Origin: Berberis thunbergii
Lineage: Eukaryota; Streptophyta; Magnoliopsida; Ranunculales; Berberidaceae
NCBI GenBank assembly: GCA_003290165.1
Contig: QNQO01007626.1
Span: 124,001 to 188,000, forward strand
Direction: 5' to 3'
Length of the DNA stretch: 64,000 nt
Under the pieces are notes generated by a model, which was not told the origin of the DNA, ran no database searches, and worked only from the letters and a program-made list of their open reading frames with translations. The position numbers and the translations under genes were made by a program. This document shows positions 45,434 to 57,754 of this stretch, in pieces (positions within the stretch are counted from its first letter, which is position 1; every line of letters begins with the position of its first letter).

Positions 45434-46384
45434 TAGGAATATCAGAACATAAACTCTTTTTCAAATGTTCTTGGAATTGAACAATTTGAGTTTGGAGTTT
45501 GGAATCTAAAACTTGCTCATCAATGCGTCTGAATGCAATTTCTGTTTTAAGTTATTGCAAATGCTGCTGTTTTTGTGTAATGAAATTAAGGAAACAAGTA
45601 TCACTTCGGATATTGTGAATCTCAATATTTTCAGGTTTGTAAATGAAAGGGAATTCTACATCCGTTCCAAGTATTTGAGTTTTAATGCCTAAAAATGTAA
45701 CAGAAAAAGGATAAATAACTGACAAAAATGGTGTACTAAGAATCATCTTCTGGGCCATATTTTGTACAAGTAAGAAATCATGTTTGATACATACTTTATC
45801 TTAACATATATGAGCATTTGTTAATTTGTATTGTATAGCCAGACTGGAGTTAGTGGCAGTATACAATTTTTGTTTGGTTAGTTCAAAGTATTGAGCAGGG
45901 ATAAGTCATTCTGCAACGCAGTTAAGATCAACACCTGAATCAATGAGAGCTTTACAAGGTATTGTAAGCTCTTTGTTGATAAAAAGATTGATATGGCAAA
46001 ACCATCGCTGGTGATTAACTTGGTTGATTTCACAAAGAAATTGAAAAGAAGGGGTCACTGCTGGAATTTCAGAAGAATATGGCATATCATGAGAAGAGGA
46101 TTGTGTCAGGTCATTGATACGTAGATCAAAGAGTGGCTGATTTTGTTTTAAAATCATAATCGCTTTTTTGATATGATTGACTTCTTGTTGAAGATCAGAA
46201 ATATTGACAGGGATAGAAGATGAAGAAGATCTTCTGAATCTGTCAATAATTTGTTTATGATCATAAAAAGGATTACAATCTCAGGAGTGGGTTTTGTATT
46301 TAGATTTGCTTTGATGTGGTGAAGATATTCAGTTTTTAATTTAGGATCTTCAATACGATCAACAAAGTCTAAAATAATACTTGA
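45434..46384 (-). pseudogene. Endogenous caulimovirid aspartic protease region, broken
   Basis: The frame 46157-45906 contains the protease active-site motif ALIDSGVDLN (D-S-G). The frame 45758-45552 contains the following segment up to the RT. Stops lie at both edges and between them. In the family the protease cuts the polyprotein. Here the reading is interrupted. Confidence 0.68.
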
Positions 46385-47950
46385 TTATTTTTGTTTTGGA
46401 TAGCATATTAATGCTTTGGATATTGTGACAGTGGCAAGCCTCTGCACATTCATTAATGTCTTCTGGTTCAGAGGGGTCAGAATCAGAAGAATTGTTGAGA
46501 TTGAAGATCTGAAATCTTCATCAGATTGTTCCGAGTCAGAGTTTAAAAAAACTTGTAAAAACATGTTCTTAATGTCATCAGGAGCTTGGAGCTTTTGAAT
46601 CTTTTGAGCCGTTCTGCAATTCTTTGCATAATGGCCTGGACGTCCACACTTAAAGCAGACAGGCTTTGAGGTAGAATGGTTTGGGTATTTCTTAAAAGGC
46701 TTTGTAGGCTTTGGTTTATGTGTACCATGCTTCTTGGGCTGACTATAATAATATTCATAGTCTTTGGGCCTTAACTGTTTAGGTCCATATTGTCGTTTGG
46801 ACTTAAACTGTCTGGTAGGGTGAGACCTATAAAGGGCTTTGGAATGAGATGATTTATGATGAGGATACTTAAAATCATCAAAACCATATTGTTGACAGAA
46901 ATCACCGAGTTCTCTGCTAGTGACATGTTGTTGCTTAAGTTGATGTTTCAACCTAAGATCATTGCAAATATGCAAAGCATATTTGTTAATGAAGCTGATA
47001 ATATCGCCAAATGTTAATTGGTCATAAGGGATATCACCATTGTAATTTACTTGTAACATTTCTCTAACGGTTTCAACAAAAACTGTTGGAAGACCAAAAA
47101 TGAACTTTCTCTTCCAGAAAGGGTTGTTAACATCAGGTTGATGCATAACCTTTTAAGGAAGATATCTTTGTAAAACCTGAAATGGCTCCAAGTCGGACAT
47201 TTGTGAATCATCAACAAGTCTTTAGACTTTTCTTTAAATGCACTAGGGTCACCCATAAAATTTTTGAGAATGCGAAAAATCAATGTATGAACTGCATCTG
47301 GAATAACCATTCCATCTTCAAGCTTTCTAGGATTTCCTAATAAATCAACCTTAACAGAGTCAAGGATTGCTTGTTGTTCTTAAGTAGTGAGATAATTGTC
47401 CCACCATCCTTTGAGTAATCCAGAGAAACCAACAATGATAAGCCCTACAATAGTGGCATCATTATTGCCTTAACTACGATGAGCTGAAGCCATCATAACC
47501 ATTTCTTGGGTTAACTCAATTATACTTTCTTCAGTCAGACCATCCATATTCCAAGTATAGAGGTGATTTGTAGAAAATGATCCATAGACTTGAAGAAATT
47601 TCTCTTCAAATTGCATGACAGGAAAGGAGGGTCTAGGATAAAAATTCCTAGTTGTGGGAAGTGGATTTTGATTTTTACAAGCTTTGGCATGCTTAAGGGG
47701 ATTGATTTCATAATGGATCTAATTCATACAATCCAATTCAATCATAGGATCAAAATCACTGTCAGACATATCTTTAGCAGATAGTGTATTAAAATGAGGG
47801 TTGTTAATATTCAAAGCCACTAATTGAGATCAATTTCTTTAATGATTTGACGTTGGGAAGTTAGAACATTAAGTTCCACTGTGGTAGGTACAAAGTACGA
47901 TACTGGTTTAGGGGTATGATTCTATTTTTGAGTCAATTGGGTGCTAGCCA
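46385..47950 (-). pseudogene. Endogenous caulimovirid capsid-like region, broken
   Basis: The N-terminal part (47800-47170) has the GWWDNYL-type motif of plant caulimovirid-like capsid regions with in-frame stops at 47471-47473 and near 47381. A frameshift near 47130 leads to the 253-codon frame 47146-46385. That frame is basic and ends in a zinc knuckle C-F-K-C-G-R-P-G-H-Y-A-K-N-C (46660-46616), then a serine/glutamate-rich acidic tail. Capsid with CCHC knuckle is the standard arrangement. It is a fossil. Confidence 0.75.
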
Positions 47951-49342
47951 ATTGATCATGATGAACTTGATCTTAAACATATGTTTGATTTTTTTCCACG
48001 GAAAACCATCAATAGTATAGTGAAGTATTTTTCATCCCATTACGTTTCTTGATTTTTCCTTTGGAAAAGTATTATTTGCCTCACTTAAAATGTTTTTTTT
48101 CCCATGAATTGAGACACACCCCACCCCCCTCTCTCTCTTGTCATCCACTCCTTTTCCACACCCTTTTTATGGTTTTCCACTGACAAAAACACACACACAA
48201 AAACACTCTTTTGTGGTTTGCCATGGAAAAAGAATAGGGAAAGTGTTTTTCTCTCAATATACCCCAAGTACAACCCGAATCAAATGTACTAGCCTTTCAG
48301 ATGGGTTATGTTCCATAAAATAGGATTCTTCCTGCAAAGGTACCAGTTTTTGGACGATTTCCAACAGCTGCATCTCATCTCATTCTATTTTCATCTTATA
48401 TCTCTCATGTCTTCATCATTTTTGTTTTCTCTCTCCTTAAAAGTGTATTTAGTTAGTTATCTAACTTTACCTGTTAATTGCAGGTTCGTTTCCATGTTTA
48501 AAGATGAGTTTAGGTTACCACTAGGATCTGTGATTGATCTTTGAAAGGAACCAGGCCATACCCTTCGCACATCTCGTAAGATTGTTTTACGTTGTTGGTC
48601 AAACATCAATGAAATAGAGATTATTTGTTTTCTTTTTTTGTCCAACTTCAAAGAAATAGAACTAAATACTTTCTTTGGTCGTAGAAATTATCGTTAATAT
48701 ACTTGATTTTTTTTTTAAATTATTTCTTTTCTGGGTTGGTAGTGCCATGCTTGTAGATTCAATTTTATTATCATCATACTTACTTCTGTTTACTTCCTTT
48801 TTTGTTTTCTTCTAGCAAAAATAAGCTATGTGATTACCACGATTTTTTTTATATATAATTTTATTATATATATATCACGAGACTAAAGGTTTTTCTGTGT
48901 AGAGGGGGGAGGATGGGATGATCCTACAAAATGCTCTAAATTGAACCATTGTTTCTGTTAGAGTGTCTGGAAACTGTTAAAGCCCTATTTGATTAGAGTA
49001 ATTGTAATGAGGGAAGTATCGTCTGAATTACTTATTCCAGTTTTACATCATGTGCCAACTGAATTGCAAGGATTGAGTTCTAATCAAACACTGGATGATT
49101 TTCCGCTAAACCCGCTTGTCTCCATAAGTTCGGTGGTAACCATCGAAAATCAAACATTTTTGGTGTATTTTCCACGAGGTGTATTTAGGGCCTTAAGCAA
49201 GGAAGCACAGACTCTTCGAAAACTTGCCTTATCCACGTCTGACATGTATTCACCACTGACACTTGTTCGATGTGCGTCAGTCATTTGGTCAACATGTCGG
49301 TAGGTGTCAGACACATGATGAATGTGGTCAACGTGTCAGTCA
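47951..49342. other. Spacer, nothing firm
   Basis: T-rich with short inverted TTTTCCAC/GTGGAAAA pieces (47990-48260). A short inverted pair, CTATTTGATTAGAG (48983-48996) with CTAATCAAACACTGG (49080-49094), could be an old MITE without a TSD. The 104-codon frame at 48989-49303 crosses it and is probably chance. Confidence 0.4.
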
Positions 49343-50339
49343 CAATGTTTTAAAAAACATTTTTCCGTCTCGAGGCGACCAAACTTTTTTCGAGGCGAAA
49401 CGAAGCGTATTTTAATAAAAAAAATTATGAAAAATATAAATGTATCAAGACAAAACAAGGTGTACACATCATTTTTTCATTTAAAAAATATAAAATTTTA
49501 TAAACAAATACAAATGCAGGTAGCAGGGAACTAAGAAAGGCAACATAGACAAATTTTAGTCATAATAACCTGCCACATGGATTAAACCAAACCAACACAT
49601 GGACTCACATGAAATTGACACGTAGTTCACACTATGTTACACATCTTCCTCACATCACAACTAGTTTTTCAACTCTATCTCCATTTTAGATTGAAGAGAG
49701 AACATATTAGCAAAACGGAGACTGAAATTACGAAGCTGAGATTGAAGCAACCAACAACAACAGCAAGCAGTTGCAAACATATCAGCTAGCTGATCTCAGT
49801 CAGAGATCAGCTGTGAACAGATCAGCCAGCAACAACAATACGCAATCTTTTTATGTTGACAACAGTAAACAAGCAGCGAACGCAACCTCCACCTCATCTG
49901 TCGCATGGCTTTTTAAAACACAGTGTACAAATACAGATCTGAAGACTGAAACAGAGTGTTAGAAAGTCGAAACGGCTTCAACTACTCGTTGTGGTTCGAC
50001 TTCGATCTTCTCTTCTCCTCCTCTTCTTCCTCTCTTCTCTTCTTCTTCAGTTCTTTCTCTGTCTGCTTTGATGGTTGCTGCTCTGCAAAAGAATTACAAA
50101 AAGAGGATCGAGTTAGGTTAATTAATGAACATAATCTCAATTGTTGGATCTGTTTCAAGATCTGAAACAGATCTGATGATCCTCTATTTATGAACCGTAC
50201 GCCTCCAAGCGTACGCTTTTGAAAATAAGGCGAGCGCCTTGAATTAGTATCTCGACTCGTACGCTCAGAGGCGTTTCGTTTGCGCCCCGCCTCAAAGCGC
50301 GCCCTAAGGCGTACGCCCTGATCGCTTTTTAAAACACTA
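49343..50339. mobile_element. hAT-like nonautonomous element with GGCG-rich tips
   Basis: The left end is CAATGTTTTAAAAAAC and the inverted right end is TAGTGTTTTAAAAAGC. Inside each end lie GAGGCG/GGCGTACGCC motifs. The ends resemble those of the element at 57677 (CAGTGTTCTAAAAAGC). The flanking octamers GTCAGTCA and ATTTTACT differ, so no TSD supports it. No transposase. Confidence 0.5.
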
Positions 50340-50572
50340 ATTTTACTCTCCATCATCCCCACCCCCTATAGCTCCTCCCCTCCTCCTCTGCTCGTCCTCC
50401 ACAGTTCTTTGAAAAGAAAAGATAACGAAGAAATCAACAATTTGTCGTCCCCACCCTTCCCTCCTTGTTGTCACAACCCCTATTCTTCCAATCTCGTTCG
50501 ATTCCTTTCGTTTTAAGTAGTTTCTTAAAACCCTTTAGTCTCTGTGAGTGATTTGAATCTTCTGGACATGAT

Positions 50573-51003
50573 TCATCATCATCATCATCATCATCAAAGC
50601 CCATTTCCGAGATTTTCGGGGTCGGCTACATGAATTTTGGTTCTCCAAGCAATACGATCTTCCCACATTTTCTCACCTAATCCAAGCTCAATGATATCGT
50701 CATTCACCGTCTTCATCCAAGTTTTCAATGGTCGTCCCCTCCGTCTACACCCTCCATTAACTTGCCAATCTAAACATTTTCTAATTGGCGCCGTGCTTGG
50801 TCTCCTCCGCACATGACCAAACCAAGTTAAACGTCTTTCTCTAATTTTTTCCTCTATGGATGCTACACCTAAGTATCTCTTAATTCTTTCATTTCTAATT
50901 TTATCCTTACGAGTTTTAACACACATCCACCTTAACATACGCATTTCTGCTACTGCTATCCTATGCGTATGTTGTGGTATGAATTTTAGGGTTGCACTAC
51001 TCA
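50573..51003 (-). mobile_element. RTE-type LINE, 5'-truncated 3' end
   Basis: The minus strand encodes the C-terminus after the RT domain: AVAEMRMLRWMC, TRKDKIRNERI, RLTWFGHVRRRP, then RRRGRPLKTWMKTV and a natural stop. This is the typical tail of plant RTE non-LTR retrotransposons. It ends in a (GAT)n tract (50573-50596) in place of poly-A, as RTE elements do. The endonuclease and RT core are missing through 5' truncation. Confidence 0.85.
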
Positions 51004-51118
51004 TGCACTGTTTTTCTTTTGTTAAAATTGTTTAGTTTTCTGTTTAATTTGTATTGTATGTTTAATTTTTTGGTTCATGTTTTTTTTTTTTTTGTTAAAA
51101 CTGTTTCATGACAACGAA

Positions 51119-51234
51119 TTGGCTGTTAAGGTTGATTGCACTGCTCATGAACAGTGGTTACTTTGCAGAATGGTCACTGGCAATTAAGGTTGATTGCACT
51201 GCTCATGAACAGTGGTTACTTTGCAGAATGGTCA
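51119..51234. repeat. 58-bp tandem duplication
   Basis: Two copies of a unit beginning TTGGCTGTTAAGG / CTGGCAATTAAGG and ending TTTGCAGAATGGTCA, nearly identical, head to tail. Confidence 0.9.
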
Positions 51235-52826
51235 TTGGCAATATATATATGAAATCTGATACTGAAAATGTTGTTTATTTGTTGGGGACAATTTTAATCT
51301 GAATTTATCCATGCATTCCCGTCACAACCTAGTTCGTTACTTCTAAAATATATTATGTTCAGGAGTTAAGTTTCTGTTCTAAACATCCTTCGATAAAAAA
51401 GGTTCATGGAACAAAGAGGAAAGCACAACTGAAATATAACACCAGAGTTCCAAACACAATTTCCCATAAGCTTGTGCAAAGATGATACATATTAGCACAT
51501 AGTATTCACCAATTGCCTTTTGACTTCTTTATTGCTCTTCCTTCCTAGCTCAGCTCTCTCTAGAGCATCATGATATTTATATTAAAAAAAAGGATAACCA
51601 AGGAGATCAGGTGTGCATCAGGCATCAAGCATAACCTATGACATATTAAGAACATAGAGTATAAGAAATTTATGTCTTTATAGCAACACTATGCTACTAT
51701 AAGTGCGGTCTCAGGGTGAACAATATTCTAGTTGGTTAGTATTTTAATTTCCTAGTTTGCTTGGGATTTAGTTTCATATCGAATCTAATTAGGAATCGAG
51801 TTGTATCTTTTGATATAATGGGAACATCCCCTTAGATTCTTTTTTTGATTAGGAGTCTAGCTTTGAGTTTAGACAAGTATTTTAGTTTACTTGTTTGTTA
51901 TATTCAATTTTGACTCACATGTTAATTTTGCTCATACTAACATGGTAAGCAAGCAGGTTAATCTTGCATGTAATTGTATCCAGGGTTAGTGATTCATCTG
52001 AGCTTCATTTAGGTTCTTTATCTGTAATTCAAATATAATGATGCTATTGTTTTCTTTGATCAAAACAATCCTATATGGTTCATTTTCTTCCATTTCTGAT
52101 CCCACCTCAAACCAACCCCAATTGTCCATTCAATCCCCTTCCATCTTGTGATTGATTTTATGCCAATGATCCTCAACCATCATTCTAGTTTTCTGATAAA
52201 CCTGAACCACTGAACTGCCACATTGTTAACTTCGTACCTTGAGCCAGTTCCTGGTTCAATCAATTTCTTCCTACTGGGCATTTGGTCTACCTTGCGTCCC
52301 TGATTTTGTCTCCCTGAATTGACTTGGTATGCTTTCCCATTTGATCCTCAACCATCAATCTAGCTTTCTGCTCCGTTATAGATGCTCTTTCATGATTAAT
52401 GATTTGAAACTTTCTCATGTGAGCAAGGTGCATAAAAACCTGCAAAAAAGGCCAGGTTGCATCGTAAAAAACAATACAAGCGGAGGAATTGTTAAGCAGA
52501 ATTTCCTGTCGAATTCAGTCACATTGTTCAGTAAAATCCATCATTTTATTGACTTTCTCTACAACCATTGAAAAAACAAATTCCATTGAATTGAATTCTA
52601 TGCAGCTTAACATCTTAAGTAGAAACACTGGCGGTTTTCATTTTTTTTTTTTTAAATTTCAGTGTAGACGCTATGTTGTTATGTACTCCTTCAGGGTTTC
52701 TAATTGTTCAATTCTTATGCTTTGCTTTCAAATTCTTGAAACTGCTTTCAAAAAGGAAACTGTTGGACTTGTTATCTTGTTCTCTTTTGATTAACTTCTC
52801 TTTTGATTGAATTTAGATATTTTGAA
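51235..52826. other. AT-rich spacer, nothing recognised
   Basis: The part 51720-52040 (TAGTTGGTTAGTATTTT and GTATCCAGGGTT) has the look of an LTR, but no pair, primer site or end was found. No coding similarity. Confidence 0.4.
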
Positions 52827-53211
52827 ATGGATAAAACTTGGATTTCTAAGCCAAGGAATACACTTGAATATGCAGAAGGGTTGAATCAGTTTCTGGACTT
52901 TGCATTTGCAAACAAGTCATCTGATAATAGAATAAAGTGTCCTTGTCCTCATTGTGCTTTTAGAAAATGGGAAACTAGAGAGTGGTGTATGATCATTTGA
53001 TTTGTAGACCATTTTCGAAAGGGTACACTGTTTGGTTACAACATGGGGAGTTGGGCACCAGTCAAAGTTTTACTGTCATGCTTGTAGTGCAAGATAGTCA
53101 GCTTATTCAAGATCCAATGCAAGACATGATCCATGATGCCTTTGCATTCTCTAGGCACCATGGCCATGAAGAATCTTCCACATCACATGGACCACGTGAA
53201 GGGGATGGAAG
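52827..53211 (+). pseudogene. CACTA (En/Spm) transposase N-terminus, split
   Basis: It starts MDKTWISKPRNT, then LNQFLDFAFANKSSDNRIKC and CPHC-F-KW, then (after a one-base frame change near 52980) YDHLICRPFSKGYTVWLQHG. This is the transposase-associated domain of plant CACTA elements. The acidic linker follows and is cut at 53211 by a MULE insertion. The rest resumes at 54210. Confidence 0.85.
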
Positions 53212-54209
53212 CTATGCAGTTAATTGCGGGCTATACTGCCGAAATAACTCATAACGGCCTCAAGGCGTTAAGTTTTTTCATAAAACGTTAGGGGTATAAC
53301 GGAGGGAGTTATAACGGCATATACTGGCCATTATTTTTATTCAACGTTTTTTCATAACGCCGCTATAACGTAGCTGGCAATAAAAAATAAAAAAAACTGA
53401 CCCATCTATTATTTTTCCTCTTGATTGCAGATCTGAAAGGAGAAACAGTCTAAACCCTAGCGTAGAGAGAAACGAAAGAATAAGTAGAGAATGAGGGAAA
53501 AAGAAGAGGAGGAGGAAACGATCGAACCCCTTTTGATCGATTGAACCCTTTGATCTGTTTGAGGGGAAGAGAAGGGAAAGAGAAGAGAAGGAGGAATGAT
53601 CAATCTTATACCTGCTACTGATCTCATCTCTGGAAGTAATTTTAGTCTTGCTTCTTCCTTCTTCCTCCTCTGTTTTGCTTTGCTTCTTCCTTCTCCTTCT
53701 TCTCCGATCTTTGTTTTGCTTTGCTTCCTCCTCCTTCTCTGTCTCTGTTTTGCTTTGCTTTGCTTCTTCATTCTCTATTTTGCTTTGATTTGCATCTTGC
53801 ATGTTTTCTCTTCTTCTCTGATCTCTGTCTCTTGTATGATGAGTTAATTATACCATCAAACTTTGAAAGCTTATTTACAACTTTTTTATATCTGTAAGTT
53901 TTCCTTCTTTAAATATTTGGTTACCCGAAACAAATATAAAATATAAGCAATGAGTAATGACATTGAGTAATGATATGAATTAATGCTTAGTGATTAGTTT
54001 CAAATTTATTGGCAGTAACAAGTTTATGTTTAGTGATTTACTTTTTTGACTCCCTAGTCTATAATACATTAATATACTAAGAGGGGGATTGGAGGTATTA
54101 AAATAATTTTAAAAATATTTCATTATATACCGTTATATCTCAATATAACTCGTTATAACCTATAACGCTCCTAGACCGTTATGGGTTCGTTATCCGTTTT
54201 AACTGCATA
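53212..54209. mobile_element. Nonautonomous MULE, 998 bp, perfect 9-bp TSD
   Basis: GGATGGAAG occurs on both sides (53203-53211 and 54210-54218). The ends are CTATGCAGTTAA and, inverted, CTATGCAGTTAA. Subterminal regions hold many ATAACG / CGTTAT motifs in both orientations. The 9-bp duplication assigns it to Mutator. It carries a CT-rich middle but no transposase. The 153-codon minus frame in it is K/E/Q-rich low complexity and unlikely to be a gene. Confidence 0.9.
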
Positions 54210-54930
54210 GGATGGAAGTTCGGATGATGAAGTTAAACAATTTTTTGAGTTGCTAGATGATGGAAAGCAAAAGCTATATGAAAAGGGTTTTTAAAGTACT
54301 CAAAATTATCTTTTTTGGTTAAACTGTATCACAAAGTGTATTTGTTGGGCGAGTGACAAAGCAATGTCAATGATAGTAGAGTTGATGCATGATGCATTCC
54401 AACATGCAAGGATCCCCGAAACATTCTATGAGGCCAAGAAAACCATTAATAAACTTAGTCTTAATTATACTAAGATACATGCATATCCGAATGATTGCAT
54501 GTTGTATCAGGGATTGGATAAAGAGAGACAAACATGCAAATGATGTGGCACATCTAGATGGAAGCCGAAGACTAAGGGAAATGCAAATAATGTGCCTATA
54601 AATAGTAAGAAAAGAAAAATGCAACCTGCAAAAACTCTTCGTTATTTTCCGTTGATAACGCGGTTGCAACGGTTGTTTATGTCTTCTAAGACTGTTGTTG
54701 ATATGAGATGGCATGCTAGTGAGGATAACAAAGATGGTCTGATGCGACATCCAAGAGATTCTGAGGCATGGAAAAAATTTAATTGGACATTTCCTGAATT
54801 TGCTTTGGATGCACGTAACGTACACGTCAGCTTGGCTAGTGATGGGTTTGATCCTTTCGGGAATATGAGTACTAATTATAGCATTTGGCCGGTAGTTCTA
54901 GTTCTGTACAACACTTCTTCTTTAAGGTGC
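54210..54930 (+). pseudogene. CACTA (En/Spm) transposase, tnp2 core, broken
   Basis: It continues the linker (QFFELLDDGKQKLYEKGF, stop) and then reads LMHDAFQHARIPETFYEAKK, then YTKIHAYPNDCMLY, CGTSRWKPKTK, LRYFPLITRLQRLFMSSKT, and LASDGFDPFGNMSTNYSIWP. These are consecutive tnp2-transposase motifs. Stops occur after KGF and before CGTSRW, and similarity ends near 54925. The terminal inverted CACTA repeats were not found. A dead fragment. Confidence 0.88.
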
Positions 54931-56341
54931 ACGGATTGTGATTTTGTTTTTCGAGTTAATTTCAATCTCCTGATTTTAAGAAATATTTTGAGAAACATTT
55001 CAATGTAAAGAAAAAACGTAAAAAATTCGAGGATACATGAAATATATATATAATGAATTTTGAAGGTATATTAAATATGCGAAAAATAATATGCAAGTAA
55101 ATAAATGTATTAAACACATTAAATGAAACCAAAATATTAGAAAATCAGGGGGTAGTTTCAAAAATCAATGTACAAGTAGAAGTGATAATCAGGAAATTAA
55201 GGGGTGGTTTCAAAAATCAATAAATAATTAGAAAAAAATCAAAATTTCTGAAAAAAACTCAAAATTTTTCTTAAAAATGTAATTTTTATTAGTTGGTTTT
55301 TTTTTACGAAATTTACAAAAAAAAACTAAAAAATTTTCAAAAAACCCTGGAAAAATATATATTTTCCTTTGTCCTTTTTCTTTTTGTAATTTAAAAAAAC
55401 GAAAAATTTCATGTGATTTTATGAAATCACAATCCTTGATCAGATGACATCAATAAAAATTACATAAACAAGTAAAATATAAAAGAATGAAAGATTTAAT
55501 TCATCATGATTATATTATCTATTTATATTTTTTGAAATTCCATAAATACGATAATTATTTCTAAAAGATATAGATTTTTCAAGGCGTTGGCTTCACTTAT
55601 TTTTTTTTTAAATTGTCACGTGATGAAGGGCACAAATATATATAAAGAAGATATTTGGGGGGTTCGTGATGCAAATGTGGGTTTCATGGATGCAAAGAAA
55701 TAAAAGGATACAAAGATGCGTTATAAAGTCAAGAAATAAGTTGAGGAGCAAAAGCGGACTTTTTAGGATTGATCTTAGTATTGGGTAGACTAGATGAGCA
55801 GTGTAGAGGATGAATCTCAAAAAGGTTAGGATATCGTTTTGTAATGGTTCAATCATGTTTTTGTTGTCGGGTTTTTCTTTTATGTTTTTTGTTTTTTTGT
55901 TTTTTGTTTCTTGTTTCTTGTTTTTGTTTTTTTTTTTTTTGTTTTTTTGTTTTTTGTTTTTTTTTTTCCATTTTTTCCCTTTTATGATTAATAATAGGTG
56001 CACACGAGGGTGCAACAATATTTTAGGTGTTTCTATTGCAATGTAATAAAGGGGAAGGGAGATTTTTCTATGAATTTTCATTTTGCACAAATAGTGTTAA
56101 TCATAGGTCTTTATTTATAGAAATAATCGTCGTGATTAATGAGGTGGTTAAAACATTAAATGTGAATACGAACCATCGCTCGCTTAGGCAACGCCCTGAA
56201 GGCAACATCATCGTACGACCTGTGGGTGACTTATGAGCATCTCGAAGGTTTTCAAGGTCCGGTTCCTCCTCGACCATCCAATTGGCCTCCGTGACTTATT
56301 TGCCTAAAGCTAGGCTCAAGAAGTTCCTCTTGAACCGAACC
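54931..56341. other. Spacer with T-rich low complexity
   Basis: AT-rich. 55860-55970 is a [12 protein letters not shown] simple sequence, which gives K-rich chance ORFs on the minus strand. No gene recognised. Confidence 0.5.
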
Positions 56342-56693
56342 TGTTGTAACTAGGATATTTAGTAATATTAATAATAGTAATATTTTAGCAATATTATAAG
56401 TTCTAGTTATATTGTTATAGGGTTTCTAATTAGGGCTCTGACATTGCTTTCTTATTAGGTTTAGGATTTGTTTCTTGTTAGAGAAGTTATGTTAATTACA
56501 AATAGGAGCGTAGGTTGTTCATTGTAATTAGGTTGATTGAATAAAAATTTATTTTGTTTATCAGTTTATTTTGTTTATCAGCTTTATTTCGTTTCTCAAT
56601 TTATTATATTATCAACTTTATTTCATTTATCAATTTATTTTATTTATCGCATTGTTTTCGATTTCTGTTTATATTACAAGTTCAATTCTATCA
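56342..56693 (+). repeat. Candidate copia-type LTR
   Basis: It begins TGTTGTAACTAGG and ends TCTATCA, 352 bp, AT-rich. It is immediately followed by a primer-site-like sequence (56696-56708). Size and ends fit a Ty1/copia LTR. No second LTR or gag-pol follows, so the element is mostly lost. Confidence 0.5.
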
Positions 56694-56695
56694 AT

Positions 56696-56708
56696 TTGTA
56701 TCAGAGTC
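56696..56708 (+). other. Primer-binding-site-like sequence, tRNA-iMet type
   Basis: TTGTATCAGAGTC matches the initiator-Met primer-site consensus TGGTATCAGAGCC at 11 of 13 bases and lies two bases after the candidate LTR. Confidence 0.5.
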
Positions 56709-57139
56709 TAATGATTCTAGTTCGTTCGATTTGAAAAAAAAAGTTTGAAGAAAGAAGATTAAACATCATTGAAGGTTTGAAGAAGAACATAACGAAGAAG
56801 CCACCACCATCGCAGTAATGAGTCCGTGTTGTAATCCTTGAAGTCCATCGCAAGTTCAGCCAACCATCATAGCCCTCCCTCATCGTCGCCGCGGCCAAAA
56901 TATCATCACCTTCCGCAGCTGTTATCCCTATCGCAACCATTGTTCCCGTCACAACCCTCAACCCCCACTGTTCAATCATGTCACCGTCCCGTAGACTCAC
57001 ATTGTGAGCAAGCCTCCTACTTCCTGTTCATGAGCAAGCCCCCTACCCATTCCTCCTCTATTCAGATATGTTGTTACAAATCTTGAATCTTATTGGAGAA
57101 GAAGACATGCCCAATCTTGTTGGAGAAGAAGACAAATAT

Positions 57140-57676
57140 TATTTCCCATTTGGCCCCCATTAGTTTCTAACTATTCCTGTTTGACCCCCATTAGTTCTTA
57201 TATTCCAGTCTACCCCCATGGCCGTGAGTTCAACTACGTTGATTCACAATTCCATCCAATTTTTTTAAAATGACTTAACTTACCCTTATGCACGTGGTTT
57301 GCACATGTTTTTAAAAATACTAATTTTTTTAACAAAATGAGAACAATTAGGGATCATATACAAACTAATGGGACTCACAAACTCCATCCAAAATTTTCAA
57401 AATGACCAACTTACCCTTAGCCTTGGGCACGTCGTTTGCATATGTTTTAAAAATAACTAATATTTTTTTAACAAAGATGGGGCCCAATTAGGAATTATAT
57501 ACTAACTAATGGCGGCCTCCATCTTTGTTAAAATAATTAGTAATTTTAAAAACATGTGCAAACCATGTGCATAAGGGTAAGTTGGTCATTTTGAATGGAG
57601 TTTTTGAGTCCCATTAGTTTGTATATAATTTTAATTGTCCCCCATCTTTGTTAAAAAAAATTTAGTCATTTTAAAT
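57140..57676. repeat. Block of inverted and tandem noncoding units (left of the hAT MITE)
   Basis: Units built from CATTTTGAAAATTTTGGATGG, CTTACCCTTATGCACGTGG and ACTAATGG occur in both orientations (57270-57350, 57380-57480, 57490-57670). The unit resumes after the hAT MITE at 63822 and runs out of the window. It may be a decayed element with long inverted repeats. Confidence 0.6.
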
Positions 57677-57754
57677 CAGTGTTCTAAAAAGCACTAGGCG
57701 GTGGGTGGACGGCGAACAGGTGCCTAGTGCCCAGGGGCTTAGGCGGGCGCCTAG

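Larger units (their letters stand above)
40300..47950 (-). mobile_element. Endogenous caulimovirid (pararetrovirus) copy, decayed, split by a solo LTR
   Basis: The minus strand carries, in order from 47950, a capsid-type region with a CCHC knuckle, an aspartic protease, reverse transcriptase with YIDD, RNase H, and a downstream unnamed region. This is the order of caulimovirid polyproteins. The RT and RNase H signatures look petuvirus- or florendovirus-like, which I cannot resolve without alignment. Several in-frame stops and frameshifts lie in every domain, and a movement-protein domain upstream was not found. Being disrupted throughout, it is a fossil and cannot encode a virus. A 2413-bp solo LTR interrupts its 3' part. 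Confidence 0.85.

Noticed and set aside
48980..49094. Short inverted ends CTATTTGATTAGAG / CCAGTGTTTGATTAG suggesting a small MITE
   Set aside because: No target duplication of the TTA/TAA type or longer, and the interior does not pair well.
53341..53802. 153-codon K/E/Q-rich minus-strand ORF
   Set aside because: It is low-complexity CT-rich sequence inside a nonautonomous MULE.
55608..56090. 160-codon K/N-rich minus-strand ORF
   Set aside because: It comes from a GTTTTTTT simple-sequence stretch.
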